Shown here piece by piece: positions 35,604 to 44,122 of a DNA stretch of 64,000 nt. The notes under the pieces were generated by a model. That model did no database searches. It was not told the origin of the DNA and saw only the letters and a list, made by a program, of their open reading frames with translations. The first letter of the stretch is position 1, and each line of letters starts with the position of its first letter. Made by a program: the position numbers and the translations under genes. Source of the DNA: Eutrophobius brisbanensis (lineage in GTDB: Bacteria > Pseudomonadota > Gammaproteobacteria > Eutrophobiales > Eutrophobiaceae). Where the stretch lies: the NCBI GenBank assembly GCA_038131795.1, contig JAYPQE010000003.1, positions 2,418,001-2,482,000 of the forward strand, given 5' to 3'.

Positions 35604-36664
35604 TGGTTATTCTCCAGAAAATGATAACATCAAGTCTGATCAAGACGACGCTACTCTCGTTATTTATACTGATTTCATTATTCTCTTTTTTTACGTTAAT
35701 CGATCAGCTCGAAGATACGCGGGGTAATTACGGTACTATTGAGGCATTGGTCTATACCTTAATGACAATGCCGCGTATGTCATATGAGTTGTTTCCCATT
35801 GCGGCAGTCATTGGCAGCATGGCGGTATTTGGTTTGCTAACCAGGAATAATGAACTGGATGTCATACTGACCTGTGGCCTGTCGCGTTTTAACCTGGTGG
35901 CCCTGTTAGTTCGCTCATCAATTATTCTGGTAATCCTTGCCGTTCTAATAGGGGAAATTGTGGCGCCCTATTCAGAGGAACGGGCACAAACACTGCGATC
36001 GCTGGCACTATCAGAGAATATCAGTTTAAAGACCCGGAATGGCTTCTGGATACGTGACGGCAACAGTTATGTGAATATACGAAGGGTGTTGCCAGGTAAT
36101 CATATTGAGGACATTTATTTTTATGAGTTTGATGAAGCACATAATCTACGCAGTAGCTTTCATGCACAAAGCGCTGATTATGAAAATGGTAAATGGATCA
36201 TGGAGGACATTAATGAATCTTTGTTAAATGTTAACTCAATTGAAAGTCGACATTATGCTACAGCAGGTTGGGACTCCCTGATCGACCCTGAAATTATCAA
36301 TGTGGTTACTATTAAACCCCAGTTTCTTACCATGCTGGGTCTGGCAAACTATATAACGTATCTGAAACAAAACGCCCAGAATGCATTGTTATATGAACAG
36401 GCATTGTGGGTGAAGTTGATTACTCCATTTACCATCATCGCCATGATTGTACTGGCCGTACCCCTGATACAGGGCCGGATCAGGGAGACGAGTGTCGGCT
36501 ACCAGGTGTTTGCCGGGGGGCTGATTGGTGTTTTATTTCATTTTATTAACCAGATCAGCCTGAATGTGGGGATTGTTTATAGCATACCACCAGCAATTAG
36601 TGTTACGGCACCTACGGTTTTCCTGGTGGGTGTAATTACATTTTTGTTGAGACGTAAAACGTAA
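35603..36664 (+). CDS. lptG: LPS export permease LptG
   Basis: 353 residues with the same layout as LptF: N-terminal helices (residues about 12-32, 58-80, 98-120), a periplasmic jellyroll, and C-terminal helices from about 272. Typical segments are FFTLIDQLEDTRGNYG, MPRMSYELFPIAAVIG and LTRNNELDVILTCGLS. Partner of LptF in the LptB2FG transporter. The last residues RRKT and the TAA stop fall in a heptamer repeat array. Confidence 0.92.
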   Translation: MVILQKMITSSLIKTTLLSLFILISLFSFFTLIDQLEDTRGNYGTIEALVYTLMTMPRMSYELFPIAAVIGSMAVFGLLTRNNELDVILTCGLSRFNLVALLVRSSIILVILAVLIGEIVAPYSEERAQTLRSLALSENISLKTRNGFWIRDGNSYVNIRRVLPGNHIEDIYFYEFDEAHNLRSSFHAQSADYENGKWIMEDINESLLNVNSIESRHYATAGWDSLIDPEIINVVTIKPQFLTMLGLANYITYLKQNAQNALLYEQALWVKLITPFTIIAMIVLAVPLIQGRIRETSVGYQVFAGGLIGVLFHFINQISLNVGIVYSIPPAISVTAPTVFLVGVITFLLRRKT

Positions 36665-36702
36665 GAAGTAAAAAGTGAAGGGTAAGGAGTAAGACGTGAG
36701 GG
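36654..36702. repeat. Heptamer array at the lptG stop codon
   Basis: Seven consecutive 7-base units: GTAAAAC, GTAAGAA, GTAAAAA, GTGAAGG, GTAAGGA, GTAAGAC, GTGAGGG. The TAA of lptG (36662-36664) is inside the second unit. No inverted partner is seen before the RDD gene end at 36752. Confidence 0.85.
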
Positions 36703-36751
36703 GATGCCGAGCCTTTGCATTAATTTTTATGAAGTAAAGGGGGCGAAGCGC

Positions 36752-37204
36752 TTAGATCTTATCCCCTGTGGCATTTATTTTATATAGCCGGGTGCCGGAA
36801 TAGCGGTCATGAAACGTGCGTTTGTCTGTATCGAAAATGGCCCAGGCAAAACCCAGGCCCATAAAAGCCCATGACAGCATGGCCAACAGAAAGCGTTTGC
36901 CTGCTACCTTCCAGGTCACAATATTGTTATCACTGTCCAGCAGCTTGACCTTCCATGCGCGCATCCCCAGGGTCTGGCCACCATGGGTCCAGGCCCAGCC
37001 AAAAAACAGAAAGCTCCAGGCAGTGAGGTATAAAAAGTAAAATATATTTTCACTGTGGATAGCTTCACCATGGGTAAAGGGTAACAGTATGGCAGTTGCG
37101 CCAAATAATACTGCAAACAACAACAGGCAATCGTAGAAAATTGCTACCAGTCGACGAAACAGGCCACAGGGTAAAAGAGTATCTTGTTTATTGATCTGGT
37201 TCAT
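36752..37204 (-). CDS. RDD-family membrane protein
   Basis: About 150 residues from the preferred ATG at 37204 (MNQINKQD); the frame also runs back to 37252. The RDD hallmark is the FRRLVAIFYDCLLLF opening helix with Arg and Asp. Two more hydrophobic stretches follow (FYFLYLTAWSFLFFGWAW; LAMLSWAFMGLGFAWAIF) with the GQTLGMRAWKVKLL motif and the DRYSGTRLY end. RDD proteins are inner-membrane proteins; some act in Na+/H+ exchange, but most are unassigned. It is divergent from the YcnI-like gene. Confidence 0.85.
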   Translation of the reverse strand: MNQINKQDTLLPCGLFRRLVAIFYDCLLLFAVLFGATAILLPFTHGEAIHSENIFYFLYLTAWSFLFFGWAWTHGGQTLGMRAWKVKLLDSDNNIVTWKVAGKRFLLAMLSWAFMGLGFAWAIFDTDKRTFHDRYSGTRLYKINATGDKI

Positions 37205-37303
37205 AAATCTGGTCAATCGAGAAACTAGCTGTTCAGTGATATAATGCACCAATTATGTCTTACTTTGTGCAAGTATGTGCCGAATTATTGTCTGGAGTCA
37301 TTA

Positions 37304-37840
37304 ATGAGTTTTATACCTGTTGCAAACATTAGATTGCTTATCATTGTTATTTTTTCCTGTTTATCAACAAATGTAAATGCTCATGCCTCACTTGAGGAAG
37401 CTACTGCAACTGCAGGCAAAAGCCATAAAGCTGTGCTTAGAATAACCCATGGTTGTAGTGGTTCACCTACGGTGTCTGTACGTGTGCGCCTGCCAGATGG
37501 CGTTAAGCGAGCCAAGCCTATGCCAAAACCGGGATGGGAACTTGAAGCTAAAGAGGAAAAACTTGATAAACCTTATGAATCCAGAGGTGCGACCGTAACT
37601 GAAGATGTTCGGGAAATACACTGGAAAGGTGGTTCATTAGCAGACAATTTTTTTGATGAATTTGTCTTTAGAATGGAAATGCCAGATGTCTCTGAACATA
37701 CAATACTCTATTTTCGCACCGTACAGGAATGTGAAAATGGTGAAGCGCATCGATGGATAGATATTCCCGGTGCTAATGAGAATGCGGATGATCTGGAATC
37801 ACCCGCACCGTTTATTACTCTGAATCCAGCCGAGGGTTAA
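37304..37840 (+). CDS. YcnI-like (DUF1775) exported copper-binding protein
   Basis: About 178 residues. I place the start at the ATG at 37304 (MSFIPVANIRLL) because it has GGAG just upstream and gives a clean signal peptide ending NVNA; the longer frame begins at 37244. Cleavage would leave His at the mature N-terminus (HASLEEATA), as in YcnI, where the N-terminal His helps hold Cu(II). DUF1775 elements are KAVLRITHGCSGSPT, VRLPDGV, PKPGWEL, REIHWKGG and IDIPG. It lies 7 bases before a CopC-CopD gene, so the pair likely handles copper in the periplasm, like ycnI-ycnJ in Bacillus. Confidence 0.85.
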   Translation: MSFIPVANIRLLIIVIFSCLSTNVNAHASLEEATATAGKSHKAVLRITHGCSGSPTVSVRVRLPDGVKRAKPMPKPGWELEAKEEKLDKPYESRGATVTEDVREIHWKGGSLADNFFDEFVFRMEMPDVSEHTILYFRTVQECENGEAHRWIDIPGANENADDLESPAPFITLNPAEG

Positions 37841-37847
37841 TCCGACA

Positions 37848-39452
37848 TTGTACTATCAACAGGGAAGTAAAGTTGGTTATTGGTGTAACTATCCGGCATT
37901 AGTTTTATTATTATTATTTTGCAGTCGAGTATTTTCCCATGCTGAATTACAGGAAATCTCGCCAGCAAATCTTGAGATTCTTGAAACATCTCCTGAAGAA
38001 TTTTTTGCCCGATACGATGAACCTGTATCGCCTGCAAGAATCAGGCTGCTGGGTCAAAATGGTGAGGAAGTCGCACTAGAAGATATTCGCACTGAAAACA
38101 ATATTGTCCGTTTCGTGCCTGCTGAACCTCTAGTGGATGGGCAATATATTTTAAGTGTCAGGGTTATCTCCCTGGATGCCCATCCGATTGCATCCAGTAT
38201 AGGGTTTTCCGTTGGTAATCATTCTCCGCCGGATCCTGCAATTTCAGAAGCCGATCCATTGACCCGAATTTTTATACGGATAATACAAATAATTCACTTG
38301 CCTATCATTATGTTATGTATGGGCCTGGCACTTTATCCATTTTTCTTTTCCACGGTTTCATCGTTGGAGTCAAATCGTTTCAGTGCCTTGTCAACATTAT
38401 CGCTTCTTGGTCTGATATCTTCATTATTAAATCTTGGGTTTTGGGGGGTGTTGATCAATGGTGGTGATATATCGACTATCCTGAATGTTGAAACCTGGTA
38501 TCAGGCGTCTGCAACCACCCTGGGTACGCGGACAGGACTTATAGCAGGTGGCTTGACGGGTATCTGGTTGTCAGTTTTACTTGGCCAGGACTTTCCCACA
38601 GGACGTTATCTGGGACTCTTCGGTGTTGTTCTGCTGGCCTTAAGTTTTGCAGCAAGTGGACATGCTGCTAGCAGTATGATCTATATTAAACCTGTTTTTA
38701 TCATTCATGCGCTGGTCGCAGCTGTGTGGTTTGCTTCCATGTTTATTTTATACGCGATGACCAAATCTCAGGATCCACAAAAATTGAAAGCCTTGTTGCT
38801 GGCATTTTCTGACAGGGCCAGATACCTGGTGGGTGTTTTATTGGTTTGTGCGTTGATTTTAAGTTTGTATCAAGTAAATAGCATCAGTGCATTGATATCC
38901 AGTGAATATGGACTGTTATTGTTGTTCAAATTATTTCTGGTGATCGTGGTGTTGATAATAGTAGTGATGAATCGTTGGCACTACACCCCTCACCTTAAAG
39001 AAGGTGATAGTATAATGACTACCAGTTTGAGAAGATCAATAGTTATAGAATCAATGGTCCTGTTGTTAATCATTGCAGTGACAACGGTATTGTCATCAAC
39101 TTCACCTGAAGATCAATCTGTAGAGAAAACAAGCTGGTCTGTTACCCTGACAAACAGTAGTGACCTCGCTATTAATTTATCAATGAGTCCATTAAAAACA
39201 GGTGAAAATTATGCCGAGCTTGAATTTTTTATGGATGATGGTGTATTTGAACCACAGGAAGTGGAAGTCCAATGGTCGCATGTGGAAGCCGGTATTGAGC
39301 CGGCCACCGAAATGGCAAGCAGGACAGAGACAGGTATTTACCGTATTGAGAATATTAGCTTTCTGATTCCAGGAGAGTGGACAGTCAGGATCAATGTCCT
39401 GGTCGATGACTTTACCCGGGAACGCTTTACTACTCATGTTGAGATAAAATAA
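37848..39452 (+). CDS. CopC-CopD fusion copper import/resistance protein (YcnJ-like)
   Basis: 534 residues. The start is a TTG at 37848 with GAGG upstream; no ATG is available before the signal peptide. The signal peptide ends VFSHA, leaving an N-terminal His for copper; the CopC domain (about 30-125) also has the conserved DAHPIASS His. Then comes a CopD domain with about eight membrane helices (about 145-400) and a C-terminal domain ending in a YtkA-like sheet (SWSVTLTNSSDLAINL... GEWTVRINV). Likely moves copper across the inner membrane. It forms an operon with the YcnI-like gene. Confidence 0.85.
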   Translation: MYYQQGSKVGYWCNYPALVLLLLFCSRVFSHAELQEISPANLEILETSPEEFFARYDEPVSPARIRLLGQNGEEVALEDIRTENNIVRFVPAEPLVDGQYILSVRVISLDAHPIASSIGFSVGNHSPPDPAISEADPLTRIFIRIIQIIHLPIIMLCMGLALYPFFFSTVSSLESNRFSALSTLSLLGLISSLLNLGFWGVLINGGDISTILNVETWYQASATTLGTRTGLIAGGLTGIWLSVLLGQDFPTGRYLGLFGVVLLALSFAASGHAASSMIYIKPVFIIHALVAAVWFASMFILYAMTKSQDPQKLKALLLAFSDRARYLVGVLLVCALILSLYQVNSISALISSEYGLLLLFKLFLVIVVLIIVVMNRWHYTPHLKEGDSIMTTSLRRSIVIESMVLLLIIAVTTVLSSTSPEDQSVEKTSWSVTLTNSSDLAINLSMSPLKTGENYAELEFFMDDGVFEPQEVEVQWSHVEAGIEPATEMASRTETGIYRIENISFLIPGEWTVRINVLVDDFTRERFTTHVEIK

Positions 39453-39457
39453 ACGGC

Positions 39458-39937
39458 ATGGTTACTACCCGGTTATATGAAGAGCAAGATTTTCAGAGTC
39501 TTTGCCAACTTTGCCAGGGGGTCGTTGAATATTACCAGGTGGGCAGGGTCCCCGATATAAAAGAGACGGAAACCTATGTCCGGGATTATGTGCTGGGAAG
39601 TGATTCAGATGTAAGTGTGATGATGGCATTTGATGGTGATACAGGCATCGGCCTGGCATCCTTTTCGATTATGTACCCTTCACCCAACCTCAAAGGGCAA
39701 CTGTACCTTAAAGAGTTATATGTAGATGAAAAATACCGTGGACATGGTACAGGACAGGCATTGATGAAGGCCGTGGCCCGTTATGCCCTGGACCATAACT
39801 GTAGCCGCATGGACTGGTCGGCAGAGAAGACCAATCCGTCAGCCCTGGAGTTCTATCAGGCCATTGGGGCAACACCGCTGGATATAAAGGTGTATTATCG
39901 TATCGCCGGTGAAGACCTGGAATCATTTGCAAGCTAA
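39458..39937 (+). CDS. GNAT-family N-acetyltransferase
   Basis: 159 residues with the GNAT core: a strand with GIGLASFSIMYPS, then LYLKELYVDEKYRGHGTGQALMKAVARYAL (acetyl-CoA-binding motif R-G-x-G-x-G/A) and the NCSRMDWSAEKTNPSALEFYQAIGA end motif. The substrate is unknown. It starts six bases after the CopC-CopD stop and may share its transcript, although no link to copper is implied. Confidence 0.88.
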   Translation: MVTTRLYEEQDFQSLCQLCQGVVEYYQVGRVPDIKETETYVRDYVLGSDSDVSVMMAFDGDTGIGLASFSIMYPSPNLKGQLYLKELYVDEKYRGHGTGQALMKAVARYALDHNCSRMDWSAEKTNPSALEFYQAIGATPLDIKVYYRIAGEDLESFAS

Positions 39938-39997
39938 ATATAGTCTTAAATAAACGATTACATTCAGTAAGATAAAATACATTTAAAGGGGAAGCTA

Positions 39998-41074
39998 ATG
40001 CTGGTACTCAGTAATGAAGAAGTGGGGCAGTTACTGACCATGGAGGACTGCCTGGAGGCCCTGGAGCGATTGTATCTTCATTATGCCCATGACAAGGCAT
40101 TGCTCACCCTGCGGCATGACAACCTGTCACCCAATTCAACGCCACAGGCCTATTATGCCTTTAAGCATATGGGAGGCACCTGGCCCGCAGAAGGCATACA
40201 GGCATTAAGATTAAACTCGGACGTGATCACCCATCCGGTAATTAACGGCAAGATCCGTCGGGTTAAGCAGCCCCTGGCCAATGGTCGTTGGGTAGGGCTG
40301 GTAATGTTGTTCAGTACCGAGACCGGCCAGTTACTGGCCATGTTTCCCGATGGTGTCATGCAGCGTATCCGTGTGGGTGCGGCGAACGGTATTGCCCTTA
40401 AACACCTGGCCCGTGAGGACGTCTCCAAGCTGGCATTGATCGGCAGTGGTTGGCAGGCGGGGGCCCAATTAATGGCGGCCATGTCGGTGCGGAATTTCAA
40501 GAAGGTTCGCGTTTACAGTACCCGCAAGGAAAACCGGGAAAGCTTTATCGAAGAGGTCAAACCCCTGTATACATCTGTGGATATTGAAGTTGCCGATACG
40601 GCGGAAGAGTGTGTCGATGATGCCGATGTCATTATGTCGGCTACCTCGGCCATGATCCCCGTCCTGCAGCCCGAGTGGATCAAACCCGGGATGCATATCA
40701 GTTGCATCAAGACCTATGAAATGAGTCCTGAGGTATTAGATAAGTGTGACGTGGTGTTTATCCATACCCAGGCCCAGGGCAAGCATATCGATAACACCTT
40801 ACCAGGCACCCCCAATGTATTTGACGAATCAAAGCAAAAGGCATGGGTCAATGACAGGGACAAAGGTGTGCTCAGCCACCCGGACATTAAAAAGCTCGTT
40901 GCCAGGCAGGCACCCGGGCGGGAATCACCGGAACAGGTGACCTGCTTTGTGAATAATATTGGTATGGGACTGCAGTTTGCCGCCGCCGGTGCGGTTGTCT
41001 ATAAAAAGGCCATGGAATCAGGCGTAGGGATACAACTGGAAGACGATTGGTTTTCTGAAGATGTTCATCCTTAA
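39998..41074 (+). CDS. Ornithine cyclodeaminase / mu-crystallin family protein
   Basis: 358 residues. The Rossmann motif is LIGSGWQAGAQLMAA near residue 150, followed by KKVRVYSTRKENRESF; the N-terminal substrate domain shows VIMLFSTE-like strands and RVGAANGIALKHLAR. Members deaminate or reduce amino or imino acids (ornithine, alanine, lysine, ketimines). The precise substrate cannot be read. AAAGGGGAAG precedes the ATG. No adjacent partner gene informs its role. Confidence 0.85.
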   Translation: MLVLSNEEVGQLLTMEDCLEALERLYLHYAHDKALLTLRHDNLSPNSTPQAYYAFKHMGGTWPAEGIQALRLNSDVITHPVINGKIRRVKQPLANGRWVGLVMLFSTETGQLLAMFPDGVMQRIRVGAANGIALKHLAREDVSKLALIGSGWQAGAQLMAAMSVRNFKKVRVYSTRKENRESFIEEVKPLYTSVDIEVADTAEECVDDADVIMSATSAMIPVLQPEWIKPGMHISCIKTYEMSPEVLDKCDVVFIHTQAQGKHIDNTLPGTPNVFDESKQKAWVNDRDKGVLSHPDIKKLVARQAPGRESPEQVTCFVNNIGMGLQFAAAGAVVYKKAMESGVGIQLEDDWFSEDVHP

Positions 41075-41366
41075 TTTGTTCTGACATTGAGAAACCTGTG
41101 AATTAGGTATTTGTCTGTATTTCATAATTGTAATACTGGTCGAAGCCCATTGGGGCCGAGCTGTATACATGTAGTTTTAAATAAACTGATACACCATGCA
41201 TCATAGTTATTTTACAGAATGCTAGAAAAATATTTTTGTGGTCGTTAGTCTTTTATTTTTCAGAACCTACAGTTGTTTGAATTTTTTATCACCTTCATTT
41301 TATTTACTTTTCACCGAGGTATTAATTTCAAGCTTCTAACCGAAGTATAGTAAAGGAGCCATCAAT
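41075..41366. other. A/T-rich intergenic region with no gene seen
   Basis: Stops in all frames and no hairpin with a T-run was found. Only the AAGGAG ribosome site of the otsB remnant (about 41353) is recognisable. Confidence 0.6.
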
Positions 41367-41930
41367 ATGAATTCTCAAACGGTACCAGTTCAGGTTCCAG
41401 CATTTAATAAAGGCTGGTCATTTTTCCTGGACGTGGATGGTACCTTGATTGACTTTGCACCCCAGCCGGACCAGGTGACTGTGAGCAAGAAACTGGTTGG
41501 TGTGCTCGAACATCTCAGAATGCACACAAATGGTGCAGTTGCCCTGATAAGCGGTCGTCCTATTCAGGATCTTGACCAGTTATTTAAGCCAGTCAGGTTT
41601 GCTATGGCAGGTCAACATGGCCTTGAGCGACGAGATAATTATGGTGTTAAACACCTGCATCCTATGCCGGACGGTGATTTCACCCTGGTGAAGACGTCAA
41701 TAAAGGAATTTGCCAGTAAAAGGAAAAACCTGTTTATAATTGTCGCGTGTGGAAATAATCAAAACGTTGTTTATGAACGCACATATATCGGTTACACATA
41801 CACAATGCTTAAACCGGGCCAGATAGGAACCGCCTTGGCCATTGCACCATATATAGTCCTTGCCAGAAACGCGGTCCCGAAAAATAGATTCAGTGATTTA
41901 CAGCAGATGACACTCTCACAGTGGAAATAA
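41367..41930 (+). pseudogene. otsB: Trehalose-6-phosphate phosphatase, degraded and probably inactive
   Basis: 187 residues against about 240-270 for OtsB. The first half is good HAD: FFLDVDGTLIDFAP (nucleophile Asp), LISGRPIQDL and AGQHGLERR. After about residue 110 the sequence loses the family pattern; the KPGQIGTALAIAPY segment recalls the K-P-x-G-x-x-KG-A motif, but the final GDDxTDE metal motif is absent. No otsA lies nearby. It has a good ribosome site, so it may still be translated, but catalysis is unlikely. Confidence 0.65.
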
Positions 41931-41960
41931 TTAATGGATAAATAAATAGAATATAATCAA

Positions 41961-42065
41961 TGGCGCTCCCAAGGGGACTGACTCGCTACATCCATGTAGC
42001 TCGCACTTCGTGCGTTGCCTTTCAGGCAACGTCCAAATCGGCTGTCCTGCCGATTTGTCGAACCC
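41961..42065 (-). other. tRNA-Glu 3' fragment with a four-hairpin insertion in its T-loop
   Basis: 41961-41979 is identical to the 3' end of the tRNA-Glu gene 160 bases away (TGGCGCTCCCAAGGGGACT), and CGAACCC at 42059-42065 continues its T-arm. Between them sits an 80-base insert made of four consecutive hairpins: 41985-42000 (GCTACA/TGTAGC), 42002-42014 (CGCAC/GTGCG), 42014-42030 (GTTGCCT/AGGCAAC) and 42034-42057 (CAAATCGGC/GCCGATTTG). The rest of the tRNA is missing. It may be a structured mobile element aimed at tRNA T-loops, or a recombined att remnant. Confidence 0.7.
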
Positions 42066-42104
42066 TAACAATTTTGGGATTCAAGTACCCTCAGGAATAC
42101 CATA

Positions 42105-42135
42105 ACCAAAAAGGATACTGCGTATCCCCTTTGGT
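42105..42135 (-). terminator. Hairpin after tRNA-Glu
   Basis: On the minus strand, just 3' of the tRNA, ACCAAAGGGGATAC pairs imperfectly with GTATCCTTTTTGGT around a GCA loop, with a T-run in the right arm. It plausibly ends tRNA transcription. Confidence 0.55.
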
Positions 42136-42137
42136 CA

Positions 42138-42213
42138 TGGCGCTCCCAAGGGGACTCGAACCCCTGTTTCCGGCGTGAGAGGCCAGCGTCCTGGGCCACT
42201 AGACGATGGGAGC
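42138..42213 (-). tRNA. tRNA-Glu (anticodon CTC)
   Basis: 76 bases with encoded CCA. The acceptor stem GCTCCCA/TGGGAGC pairs perfectly; the anticodon stem CTGGC/GCCGG encloses loop CTCTCAC, giving anticodon CTC (codon GAG); the T-arm CAGGGG-TTCGAGT-CCCCTT-type fold is intact and the D-loop region GTCTAGTGGCCCAGGAC is as in E. coli tRNA-Glu. This is the minor Glu isoacceptor; most genomes read GAG mainly with TTC. Confidence 0.95.
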
Positions 42214-42303
42214 ACTTTTCTGGAAAAGGGTTATAATAACGGTGAAATTTAATTGATGGTAGTGCATTAATATAGAAGTAAGACAATCTAATATGTTCAT
42301 CGT

Positions 42304-43644
42304 GTGATTAATAGTCAGATGAAACCCGACAACAAACCAGATAATGTATCGACCTTAAGACCCAAACCACGGGTCTATCCCCGTTCCGAGCATTCTATTT
42401 CCCGAAGTCAGATAAGTGAAAATGCCCTGAAAGTCCTGTATCGGTTGAACAGTGGCGGATACCAGGCCTACCTGGTGGGCGGCAGTGTCAGGGACCTGCT
42501 TTTAGGTCGGGAACCCAAGGACTTTGATGTGGCCACCGATGCCCATCCTGAACAGATCCGCGAGCTCTTTAGAAACAGCCGGTTGATAGGCCGACGGTTT
42601 CGTCTGGCCCATGTCCGTTATGGAGACGAGATTATTGAGGTGTCAACGTTTCGTGCCCAACATGATGATGTGGATAGCGATGATGCCCATACAGTAAATG
42701 GTCGTATTATCAGAGACAATGTCTACGGTTCCCTTGATGAAGATGTCTGGCGCCGGGACTTTACCGTTAATGCCCTGTACTACGGCATCGATGACTTCAG
42801 CGTAATTGATTATGTAGGGGGCATGAATGACATCAAGTCAGGCAGAATCCGGCTGATTGGTAATCCCAGGGACCGCTATATTGAGGATCCGGTAAGGATG
42901 CTAAGAGCGGTACGTTTTGCCGTTAAGCTGGGTTTCAGGTTAGAACCTGAGGCCGAGGTGCCCATTGAGGAACTGGGAAATCTGTTGGATGAAATGCCAC
43001 CGGCAAGACTGTTTGAAGAAGTTGTAAAACTGTTTAATAGTGGCGTTGCATTACAGTCTTTCGAACAGTTAAGGCATTACAATCTGTTTCGGCACCTGTT
43101 TCCGCAAACAGACCATCTCTTGTCTGAGCAGGAGGGCGGTTATCCGCATACATTATTAATCCGTGCCTTGCAGAATACCGATCTGCGGATTGCCGAAGAC
43201 AAGCCGGTTACCCCGGGGTTCCTGGTAGCTGCCTTGTTGTGGCTACCGGTATATGAATTGACCCGGGAATATATGGAAGAAGGGATGTCCGAGTTTGATG
43301 CGATTGCCCTGGCAAGTGACGTCGTCATTTCCAAACAGGTCAAACGCACTGCCATGCCCAGACGCTTCTCCCAAATGGCCAGGGACATCTGGCAATTCCA
43401 GGCCAGGTTGAAACGGACCCGTGGCAACCGGCCGCAACGACTCATTAAACATCCGAAATTCCGGGCGGCTTATGACTTTCTGTTATTACGGGTGGAATCC
43501 GGTGAGGCAGATCAAAACCTGGCTGATTGGTGGACCAACTTCATCAAGCAGCAGGAATCGTCAGGTCATTCCACCGCTACACCCCGGCGCAAGCGGGGTC
43601 GCAGGGGCAACCGGCATCGCCCACCACGAAACCGTAATCAATGA
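42304..43644 (+). CDS. pcnB: Poly(A) polymerase I
   Basis: 446 residues. The nucleotidyltransferase core shows YLVGGSVRDLLLGREPKDFDVATDA near residue 58, RRFRLAHV, RRDFTVNALYYG and the RDRYIEDPVRMLRAVRFA RNA-binding motif. The Arg-rich tail (RRKRGRRGNRHRPPRNRNQ) is typical of PcnB and separates it from CCA-adding enzymes. It adds poly(A) to RNAs to speed decay. The start is a GTG at 42304 or an ATG at 42319. Its stop overlaps folK by four bases. Confidence 0.92.
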   Translation: MINSQMKPDNKPDNVSTLRPKPRVYPRSEHSISRSQISENALKVLYRLNSGGYQAYLVGGSVRDLLLGREPKDFDVATDAHPEQIRELFRNSRLIGRRFRLAHVRYGDEIIEVSTFRAQHDDVDSDDAHTVNGRIIRDNVYGSLDEDVWRRDFTVNALYYGIDDFSVIDYVGGMNDIKSGRIRLIGNPRDRYIEDPVRMLRAVRFAVKLGFRLEPEAEVPIEELGNLLDEMPPARLFEEVVKLFNSGVALQSFEQLRHYNLFRHLFPQTDHLLSEQEGGYPHTLLIRALQNTDLRIAEDKPVTPGFLVAALLWLPVYELTREYMEEGMSEFDAIALASDVVISKQVKRTAMPRRFSQMARDIWQFQARLKRTRGNRPQRLIKHPKFRAAYDFLLLRVESGEADQNLADWWTNFIKQQESSGHSTATPRRKRGRRGNRHRPPRNRNQ

Positions 43645-44117
43645 CAATTTCATACCTGGGATTGGGCAGTAATCTTGATGGTCCCGAAAAACACCTGAAA
43701 ACCGCGCTAGATGATATCGGCCATATTGACCAGACACATATTCTGGCATGTTCATCATTTTACAAAAGCCCTCCCCAGGGACCGCAGGACCAGCCGGATT
43801 TTATTAATTGTGTCGCAAAACTGGAAACCGGACTGTCAGCGCATATGCTATTATCTGCATTACAGGAAATAGAAGATCAGCACGGTCGAAAAAGGGAGCG
43901 TCTATGGGGCCCAAGGACCCTGGATCTGGATATCCTGTTGTTTGGGGAGAGGGTAATTAACGATGACGATTTAACGGTTCCACATCCCCAGATGCGCAAC
44001 CGTGGATTTGTGCTGGTACCATTAACGGAGATAGATCCTGATATCTCTATACCGGGACTTGGGAAGGCAAGTAATTTAATTTCGAGCTTGGATATAAATT
44101 CTATAATTCGGATATAA
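43641..44117 (+). CDS. folK: 6-hydroxymethyl-7,8-dihydropterin pyrophosphokinase
   Basis: 158 residues. HPPK features are YLGLGSNLDGPEKHL at the start, FYKSPPQGPQDQPDFINCVAKLET, and RLWGPRTLDLDILLFG with the metal-binding DLD. It transfers pyrophosphate from ATP to the pterin in folate synthesis. Its start overlaps the pcnB stop (ATGA). The pcnB-folK pairing is standard in Gammaproteobacteria. Confidence 0.94.
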   Translation: MTISYLGLGSNLDGPEKHLKTALDDIGHIDQTHILACSSFYKSPPQGPQDQPDFINCVAKLETGLSAHMLLSALQEIEDQHGRKRERLWGPRTLDLDILLFGERVINDDDLTVPHPQMRNRGFVLVPLTEIDPDISIPGLGKASNLISSLDINSIIRI

Positions 44118-44122
44118 TTCCA

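Noticed and set aside
41985..42057. The series of hairpins as a CRISPR array or integron attC site
   Set aside because: The four stems differ in sequence, there are no equal repeats and spacers, and no core GTTRRRY/RYYYAAC pair or integrase/cas gene is present.
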